From Sinomonas terrae (GTDB lineage Bacteria; Actinomycetota; Actinomycetes; Actinomycetales; Micrococcaceae), in contig NZ_JAKZBV010000001.1 of the NCBI RefSeq assembly GCF_022539255.1, positions 1,674,001-1,738,000 of the forward strand: a stretch of DNA of 64,000 nt, written 5' to 3'. The notes beneath the pieces are model-generated. The model was given only the letters and a program-made list of their open reading frames with translations, searched no databases and was not told where the DNA came from. Below are positions 58,705 through 64,000 of this stretch, piece by piece. Position 1 is the first letter of the stretch. The number at the start of each line of letters is the position of its first letter. Position numbers and translations under genes: made by a program.

Positions 58705-60285
58705 GTGTTCAACTCCCTCTCGGACCGTCTGACTGCGACGTTCAAGAACCTCCGCGGCAAAGGCCGCCTGAGCGAAGCCGACGTCGACGCTACCGTCCGC
58801 GAGATCCGGCGTGCCCTGCTCGACGCCGACGTCGCCGTTCCCGTCGTACGCGATTTTGCCGCCAGAGTGCGCGAGCGCGCGCTGGGCGCCGAGGTCGCCG
58901 CCGCGCTCAACCCGAGCCAGCAGGTCGTCAAGATCGTCAACGACGAGCTCGTGGCGATCCTCGGCGGCGAGACCCGGCGCATCCGCCTCGCGAAGAATCC
59001 TCCGACGGTCATCATGCTCGCCGGCCTCCAGGGCGCGGGCAAGACGACGCTGGCCGGCAAGCTCGCGAAGTGGCTCAAGGGCCAGGGACACTCGCCCATC
59101 CTCGTCGCGGCCGACCTCCAGCGCCCCAACGCGGTCACGCAGCTGCAGGTCGTCGGCAATCGCGCAGGTGTTCCGGTCTACGCCCCGCATCCTGGTGTGC
59201 AATCCGAGTTCGAGGCGGCAACCGGCGATCCCGTGGGCGTCGCCCGCGGGGGCGTCGAGGAAGCGCGCCAGAAGCTGAATGATGTCGTGATCGTCGACAC
59301 GGCTGGACGCCTCGGCATCGACGCAGAGCTCATGCAGCAGGCCGCGGACATCAGGGCCGCGGTCAACCCGGACGAGGTCCTGTTCGTCATCGACGCGATG
59401 ATCGGCCAGGACGCCGTCAACACCGCGAAGGCGTTCGAGGAGGGTGTCGACTTCACCGGCGTCGTCCTGACGAAGCTCGACGGCGACGCGCGCGGTGGTG
59501 CTGCCCTCTCCGTCGCGTCGGTCACGGGCCGTCCGGTGATGTTCGCGTCGACCGGCGAGGGCCTCGACGACTTCGAGCTCTTCCACCCCGACCGCATGGC
59601 CTCGCGCATCCTCGACATGGGCGACGTCATGACGCTCATCGAGCAGGCCGAGAAGAACTGGGACCGGGACGAGGCAGCCCGGATGGCGAAGAAGTTCGCC
59701 GACCAGGAGGACTTCACGCTTGAGGACTTCCTGACCCAGATGCAGCAGATCCGCAAGATGGGCTCGATGAAGAAGCTGCTCGGGATGATGCCGGGCGCGG
59801 CCCAGTTCCGGCAGCAGCTCGAGCAGTTCGACGAGCGTGAGATTGACCGTGTCGAGGCCATCGTCCGTTCGATGACCCCGCATGAGCGCGTAGCACCGAA
59901 GATCATCAACGGTTCGCGCCGTGCGCGCATTGCTCGGGGTTCGGGCGTGCATGTCTCCGAGGTCAACGGCCTGCTCGAGCGCTTCGGGCAGGCGCAGAAG
60001 ATGATGCGCCGTATGGCCGCAGGCGGGGGAATTCCCGGAATGCCCGGCATGCCGGGCATGGGCGGCGGCTCCCGCAAGCCCGGCGGCAAGAACAACAAGA
60101 AGAAGGCCCGCTCGGGGAACCCCGCGAAGGCTGCTCAGCAGCTCCGCGAGGCCGAGCAGCGCCGCGCTGCCGGCGCGTCGAACGCGGTCAAGGCGGGTTC
60201 CTCCTTCGGCCAGCAGGCCTCCGAGGACTTCGATCCGGCGTCGCTCAACCTGCCCAAGGGCTTCGACAAGTTCCTGGGGAAGTAA
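58705..60285 (+). CDS. ffh: Signal recognition particle protein Ffh
   Basis: SRP54 GTPase that binds signal sequences and 4.5S RNA. 526 residues. N domain, then the G domain with GLQGAGKTTLAGKLAK (about 108-123), DLQRPNAVTQL, DTAGRLGID and TKLDGDARGG, then the Met-rich M domain (about 305-450; KMGSMKKLLGMMPG, RRMAAGGGIPGMPGMPG). A basic, Gly/Lys-rich extension (about 453-500) is longer than in E. coli and common in actinobacteria. The GTG start at 58705 has only a weak ribosome site. Receptor gene ftsY is upstream. Confidence 0.97.
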   Translation: MFNSLSDRLTATFKNLRGKGRLSEADVDATVREIRRALLDADVAVPVVRDFAARVRERALGAEVAAALNPSQQVVKIVNDELVAILGGETRRIRLAKNPPTVIMLAGLQGAGKTTLAGKLAKWLKGQGHSPILVAADLQRPNAVTQLQVVGNRAGVPVYAPHPGVQSEFEAATGDPVGVARGGVEEARQKLNDVVIVDTAGRLGIDAELMQQAADIRAAVNPDEVLFVIDAMIGQDAVNTAKAFEEGVDFTGVVLTKLDGDARGGAALSVASVTGRPVMFASTGEGLDDFELFHPDRMASRILDMGDVMTLIEQAEKNWDRDEAARMAKKFADQEDFTLEDFLTQMQQIRKMGSMKKLLGMMPGAAQFRQQLEQFDEREIDRVEAIVRSMTPHERVAPKIINGSRRARIARGSGVHVSEVNGLLERFGQAQKMMRRMAAGGGIPGMPGMPGMGGGSRKPGGKNNKKKARSGNPAKAAQQLREAEQRRAAGASNAVKAGSSFGQQASEDFDPASLNLPKGFDKFLGK

Positions 60286-60295
60286 ACAGCGGAAC

Positions 60296-60346
60296 TTGCG
60301 CCGTCAGCTCCGCGGGGGTGTGAACCCAGCAGAGCTGACGGCGCAA
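60296..60346. terminator. Shared terminator between ffh and thiC
   Basis: A perfect 15-bp stem (TTGCGCCGTCAGCTC with GAGCTGACGGCGCAA) and a 21-nt loop between convergent genes. Confidence 0.8.
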
Positions 60347-60390
60347 TGCGTTGTAGACCCCTTCGTTGTCCTGGGCCTGCCCCGGCGCCG

Positions 60391-62193
60391 CTAGTCCGGC
60401 GAACCGACGGAGATGGTCTCCGGGAGGTAGACCTTCCCGCCTTGGGCGAGGAACTCGGCGCTCTTCTGCTTCATCCCCTCTTCGGCGATGGCCTCCTGCG
60501 CCTCCTTGGAGCCGAACTCGTCCCGAATGTCCTGCGAGATGCGCATCGAGCAGAACTTCGGGCCGCACATCGAGCAGAAGTGGGCCGTCTTCGCAGGTTC
60601 AGCCGGCAGGGTCTCATCGTGGAATGCCTCGGCCGTGGCAGGGTCGAGCGAGAGCGAGAACTGGTCCTTCCAGCGGAATTCGAAGCGCGCCTTGGAGAGG
60701 GCATCGTCACGCTCGTTCGCGCCGGGATGCCCCTTCGCGAGGTCGGCCGCGTGGGCTGCGATCTTGTAGGTGATGACGCCGGTCTTGACATCGTCCTTGT
60801 TCGGCAGCCCCAAGTGCTCCTTGGGGGTCACATAGCACAGCATCGCCGTCCCATAGCGCGCGATCTCGGTTGCACCGATCGCCGACGTGATGTGGTCGTA
60901 GCCCGGGGCCACGTCGGTGACCAGCGGACCCAGCGTGTAGAACGGGGCTCCGTCGCACAGCTCCTGCTGGCGCTCGACGTTCTCGCGAACCAGGTGGAAC
61001 GGGATGTGGCCCGGCCCCTCGACCATGACCTGGACGTCGTACTTCCACGCTCGCTTCGTGAGCTCGGCGAGCGTGTCCAGCTCGGCGAACTGCGCGGCGT
61101 CGTTCGCATCCGCTGTCGAACCGGGGCGCAGGCCGTCGCCGAGGGAGAAGGCGACGTCGTACTGGGCGAAGATCTCGCAGAGCTCGTCGAAGTGGGTGTA
61201 GAGGAAGTTCTCCTCGTGGTGGGCGAGACACCAGCCGGCCATGATCGACCCGCCGCGCGAGACGATGCCGGTGACGCGGTTGGCCGTGAGGGGAACGTAG
61301 CGCAACAGGACGCCCGCATGGATCGTCATGTAGTCGACGCCCTGCTCGCACTGCTCAATGACGGTGTCCCGGAAGACTTCCCACGTGAGGGCCGATGCGT
61401 CCCCGTTGACTTTCTCGAGCGCCTGATAGATCGGCACGGTGCCGATCGGCACGGGGGAGTTGCGGATGATCCACTCGCGGGTCGTGTGGATGTCGTCACC
61501 CGTCGAGAGGTCCATCACGGTGTCGGCGCCCCATTTGGTGGCCCACTGGAGCTTGTCGACCTCCTCGGCGATCGACGAGGTCACGGCCGAATTGCCGATG
61601 TTCGCGTTGATCTTCACAAGGAAGGCCTTGCCGATGATCATCGGCTCCGACTCCGGGTGGTTGATGTTGCTCGGGATGATGGCGCGGCCGGAGGCGACTT
61701 CGCTGCGTACCAGTTCGGCATCGCAGTTCTCGCGGAGGGCCACATAGCGCATCTCGGGCGTCGTGATTCCCTGACGTGCGTAGTGCATCTGGGTCACACG
61801 CCCCCCGCTCTTGGCTCGCCTCGGAACAGGCCGTGCGCCCTTCCACTCCGACGAGGCTGCCCCGCGCCGCAGCGCCGAGCGGCCGTCGTCGAGCAGGTTG
61901 CGTTCCCTGCCCTCGTAGGCCTCGGTGTCATCCCGTTCCTCGATCCAGGCGGCCCGGTAGGCCGGAAGCCCGACGACGGGATCGCTCCCTGGGCCGGCGG
62001 TTCGGTACACGCGCAACGGCGGGTTGGGGGAGCCGTTGGGGGAGTCGTCCAGCGCGATCTCGGTAACTGGCACGCGGAGCCCGTGCTCGCTCTCCTCGAC
62101 GAACGCGAGGGAATGGGCTGGGTGCTGCTCCGTTGTAGCAGAGGTGGTGCTGATTGCAGAGGTGCTGACAGTTTTTTCCAAAGGAGCTCTCAC
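60391..62193 (-). CDS. thiC: Phosphomethylpyrimidine synthase
   Basis: Radical SAM 4Fe-4S enzyme that rearranges aminoimidazole ribotide into the thiamine pyrimidine. 600 residues. The C-terminal cluster motif CSMCGPKFC (Cx2Cx4C) is intact, and SNINHPESEPMIIG, NANIGNSAVTSSI, HAGVLLRYVPLT, SRGGSIMAGWCL and MVEGPGHIPFH are all as expected. The N-terminal 35 residues are Ser/Thr-rich and variable. GTG 62193 is tentative: it falls in the 3' strand of the TPP aptamer; a TTG four codons later is an alternative. It is controlled by the TPP riboswitch immediately upstream. Confidence 0.97.
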   Translation of the reverse strand: MRAPLEKTVSTSAISTTSATTEQHPAHSLAFVEESEHGLRVPVTEIALDDSPNGSPNPPLRVYRTAGPGSDPVVGLPAYRAAWIEERDDTEAYEGRERNLLDDGRSALRRGAASSEWKGARPVPRRAKSGGRVTQMHYARQGITTPEMRYVALRENCDAELVRSEVASGRAIIPSNINHPESEPMIIGKAFLVKINANIGNSAVTSSIAEEVDKLQWATKWGADTVMDLSTGDDIHTTREWIIRNSPVPIGTVPIYQALEKVNGDASALTWEVFRDTVIEQCEQGVDYMTIHAGVLLRYVPLTANRVTGIVSRGGSIMAGWCLAHHEENFLYTHFDELCEIFAQYDVAFSLGDGLRPGSTADANDAAQFAELDTLAELTKRAWKYDVQVMVEGPGHIPFHLVRENVERQQELCDGAPFYTLGPLVTDVAPGYDHITSAIGATEIARYGTAMLCYVTPKEHLGLPNKDDVKTGVITYKIAAHAADLAKGHPGANERDDALSKARFEFRWKDQFSLSLDPATAEAFHDETLPAEPAKTAHFCSMCGPKFCSMRISQDIRDEFGSKEAQEAIAEEGMKQKSAEFLAQGGKVYLPETISVGSPD

Positions 62194-62280
62194 TTCCTAC
62201 GCCGGCATGACCCGGACAGGTTCGACGGTCGCAGGCCGCGTCAGCCTGATCTCAGCCCCTGCGAGGGCACCCGTGTGGAC
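62191..62280 (-). promoter_or_regulatory. TPP riboswitch (THI element) of thiC
   Basis: On the minus strand, the conserved parts appear in order: CACACGGGTGCCC, GGCTGAGA (62250-62257), GTCGAACCTGTCCGGG, and CATGCCGGCGTAGGAAGTG. This is the THI box. The aptamer runs into the thiC start, so thiamine diphosphate probably blocks translation initiation. Confidence 0.93.
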
Positions 62281-62352
62281 AGTCACGCACGCTAGCAGAT
62301 CGGCGAGGAAGAGGCACGGACGGCTTCGTCATCCGCGCGGGAATAGCCGTTC

Positions 62353-62387
62353 TTGATTGAAGGTTCAACTAAAAGTACCCTTGAACC
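62353..62387 (+). promoter_or_regulatory. Promoter and inverted-repeat operator of the VOC gene
   Basis: GGTTCAA (62362-62368) and TTGAACC (62381-62387) form a perfect 7-bp inverted repeat with a 12-nt spacer. They lie between and over TTGATT (-35, 62353) and TACCCT (-10, 62376; 17-nt spacing), so a bound protein would block transcription. The size and symmetry resemble MarR-type operators; no MarR gene is in the window. Confidence 0.65.
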
Positions 62388-62411
62388 AGTAGCCAACCTG
62401 AGGAGTCAACA

Positions 62412-63305
62412 ATGAGCCTGCCGTCCAGCCTCTCCACGCCGAGCCAGGATCTCCTTCCAGCCGATCTCAGCATGGGCACCGTCATGCTCAAGGTCGGGGA
62501 CATGAGCCTCATGCTCGACTACTACCAGCGCGCCCTCGGGCTCGTGCCCCTCACGGAATCCCTCGGAGGCGTGTACCTCGGCCGCAAAGGCGTCCCGATC
62601 ATCCACCTGAGCCCCGCGGCGGGGCTCCAGATCCCCGGACGAGGCGAAGCCGGACTGTTCCATACGGCGATCCTCTTCGACAATCGTTCGGATCTGGCGG
62701 CTACGGTCGCGACCGCCGCGCAGTATGACCCGCGTCTCTTCGCGGGCAGCGCCGACCATCTGGTCTCCGAAGCTTTCTACTTCACCGATCCCGAGGGCAA
62801 CGGCGTCGAGCTCTATTTCGACAAGCCGCGCGGAACGTGGGAGTGGCACGGCGACCAGGTCGTCATGGACAGCCTCCCACTTCCGCCCCAAGGCTTCCTT
62901 CAGTCCAACCTGACAGAGCAGGCCGTGGCCGGGCAGAGCGAGGCTGCAGCCGGAGTCGGTCACGTCCATCTCCAGGTTGGGGACGTGGCGACGGCCCACC
63001 GGTTCTACGTGCAGACCCTGGGCTTCGAGCAGACGGCGGGATGGCATGGCCAGGCGCTCTTCGTCTCGGCAGGCAAGTACCACCACCACATGGCCATGAA
63101 CGTCTGGAACAGCCGCGGCGCGGGTCCGCGCAAAGACACACTGGGGCTCGGGGAAGTCCTCATCCAGGTTCCCGACAGCGACGACCTCCTCGCTGCGGCG
63201 GACCGTCTCAAGACGGCGAAAGTGGCGACGCAGCACACCGGGCTGGAGCTTCGCTTCGAGGATCCGTGGCGCAATCGCATCCGCATGGCATCCGTGGCAG
63301 CGTGA
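62412..63305 (+). CDS. Two-domain VOC (glyoxalase/extradiol dioxygenase-like) protein
   Basis: 297 residues in two VOC modules. Domain 1 (about 18-135) starts MGTVMLKVGDM, with Met where the first metal-ligand His usually is; it keeps GLFHTAILF and GVELYFD. Domain 2 (about 175-297) keeps GHVHLQVGD, YHHHMAMNVW and LELRFEDPWRN, so a metal site is likely there. It resembles CatE-type ring-cleaving or quinone-linked proteins of Firmicutes, which are induced by quinones and repressed by MarR proteins. ATG 62412 has GAGGAG upstream. The inverted-repeat operator supports inducible control. The substrate is unknown. Confidence 0.88.
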   Translation: MSLPSSLSTPSQDLLPADLSMGTVMLKVGDMSLMLDYYQRALGLVPLTESLGGVYLGRKGVPIIHLSPAAGLQIPGRGEAGLFHTAILFDNRSDLAATVATAAQYDPRLFAGSADHLVSEAFYFTDPEGNGVELYFDKPRGTWEWHGDQVVMDSLPLPPQGFLQSNLTEQAVAGQSEAAAGVGHVHLQVGDVATAHRFYVQTLGFEQTAGWHGQALFVSAGKYHHHMAMNVWNSRGAGPRKDTLGLGEVLIQVPDSDDLLAAADRLKTAKVATQHTGLELRFEDPWRNRIRMASVAA

Positions 63306-63417
63306 CCCCTCCTGCGTTACGCTCAACGTGTCCGCGGTCTCCGCGGGCACGTTGCCCGTCCCACAGCCCGTTCCGCCGGGGGTCCGGCCCAGCGGCTGTC
63401 CGATCGAGGGGGATACT

Positions 63418-63879
63418 GTGTCAGCTCCCAACCCGTTCGCCGAAGTCTTCGTATCGACCCACACCGACGCCGTTCGCCGCGCCGCCGACCTTGACTCCGG
63501 ATCCGCCGCCGACGTTGATGGCGAGGGAGTCCGCATCCCCGGCGTCTCCGACTATGAGATCGAACAACTCGGCACCCTCGTCGGTGCCGCCGTGCATGCC
63601 GCCGGTGCCGACTACGAGCTCACCATGGTCGATGTCGCGAGCGATACCCTCCTCGCTGTCCCGGCCGCGATGGTCCGCGCGCTCGCTGACCTGCTCGCCT
63701 ACGAATCGGACGAAGGCGAGGGCAACGCCGTCGAACGCGTCGCGGCCGCATGGGTTGACCAGGAGGACCTGCCGTTCGACGCGCAGGAGGCCTACGGCTA
63801 CGTCGAGCAGCTCGCCAAGCTCGCAGCCGACGTCGACGACTCCGGTCAGCAGGAGCTCTTCGTCTGGGCTGGCGCTTGA
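63418..63879 (+). CDS. Hypothetical acidic protein, 153 aa
   Basis: 153 residues, highly acidic, without signal peptide or membrane helix. The GTG at 63418 has GAGGGGGA upstream; an in-frame extension to 63328 has no ribosome site. It begins MSAPNPFAEVFVST and contains YEIEQLGTLVGAAVHAAGADY, a helical stretch MVRALADLLAYESDEGEG and YVEQLAKLAADVDD. I do not recognise the family; the codon pattern supports it as a real gene. It precedes the region where actinobacteria often encode rpsP after ffh, but that gene is not visible in the window. Confidence 0.75.
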   Translation: MSAPNPFAEVFVSTHTDAVRRAADLDSGSAADVDGEGVRIPGVSDYEIEQLGTLVGAAVHAAGADYELTMVDVASDTLLAVPAAMVRALADLLAYESDEGEGNAVERVAAAWVDQEDLPFDAQEAYGYVEQLAKLAADVDDSGQQELFVWAGA

Positions 63880-63922
63880 GGCGGATCGCGGTTGCCCGAA
63901 TCGCGAAAAGGTCCAGCTGTCT

Positions 63923-63930
63923 GGCACAAT
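63923..63930 (+). promoter_or_regulatory. Possible extended -10 of the next operon
   Basis: GGCACAAT preceded by CT gives a TGG-CACAAT extended -10 pattern, 44 nt after the last stop; no good -35 is seen. The downstream gene is cut off by the window end. Confidence 0.35.
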
Positions 63931-64000
63931 AGTGGGGTACCCGACTGGCGTGGCCCCTCTCTCCGCGTGCGTCGTGTCAACCAGAACCTGCCCGAGTATG

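Noticed and set aside
63880..64000. Start of rpsP at the right edge
   Set aside because: The final ATG (63998-64000) has no ribosome site and no following sequence, so no gene can be supported.

Overview
The window is chromosomal DNA from a high-GC actinobacterium, most likely Micrococcaceae (Arthrobacter/Sinomonas type). This is inferred from gene order, from the strong GC bias at third codon positions, from many start codons sitting 6 nt behind a -10 hexamer (leaderless mRNAs), and from the actinobacterial style of the regulators (an LtbR-like IclR, GlnR-type boxes, a cysteine-free L32). No species name can be read from the sequence.

Layout. (1) 1-8.2 kb looks accessory and stress-related: two Hsp20 chaperones, an unusual tRNA-Gln(CUG), an NRAMP-like transporter, a GH15 glycosidase, an HtrA/DegP lipoprotein protease, an AI-2E permease, a TetR regulator and an SPW-repeat membrane protein. 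(2) 8.2-10.0 kb holds an orphan terminator, a 43-aa gene, a Ser-rich lipoprotein and a hypothetical protein. (3) 10.2-31.6 kb is a branched-chain amino acid region: ilvD; ilvB-ilvH-ilvC behind a leader peptide and attenuator; serA; metG; leuB; ilvE; a hydrolase divergent from an HD-GYP/LuxR protein; a FAH-family enzyme; gltX-HAD; tRNA-Gln and two identical tRNA-Glu; and an LtbR-like IclR divergent from leuCD. (4) 31.7-46.9 kb is housekeeping: murA-plsC-gpsA-ddl, thiL-DAK2-recG-rsmD, coaD, DUF177-rpmF-rnc-mutM. (5) 47.0-60.3 kb holds smc and the SRP pair ftsY...ffh, interrupted by an MFS gene, a tandem amtB-glnK duplication and a G6PDH-family gene. (6) 60.3-64 kb carries thiC under a TPP riboswitch, a two-domain VOC protein and a small acidic protein.

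How the genes work together. The ilv and leu genes form a nearly complete valine/leucine/isoleucine pathway (leuA and ilvA are not here). Two separate controls are visible: attenuation at ilvBHC, and a 15-bp operator shared by leuB and the icl regulator/leuCD divergent promoter. DUF177-rpmF-rnc-mutM-smc-ftsY is the usual ribosome/chromosome block. The amtB-glnK genes are present twice, each behind a four-half-site GlnR-type box. The two AmtB copies differ at the first position of the pore twin-histidine (His in copy 1, Glu in copy 2), which is the most striking observation in the window.
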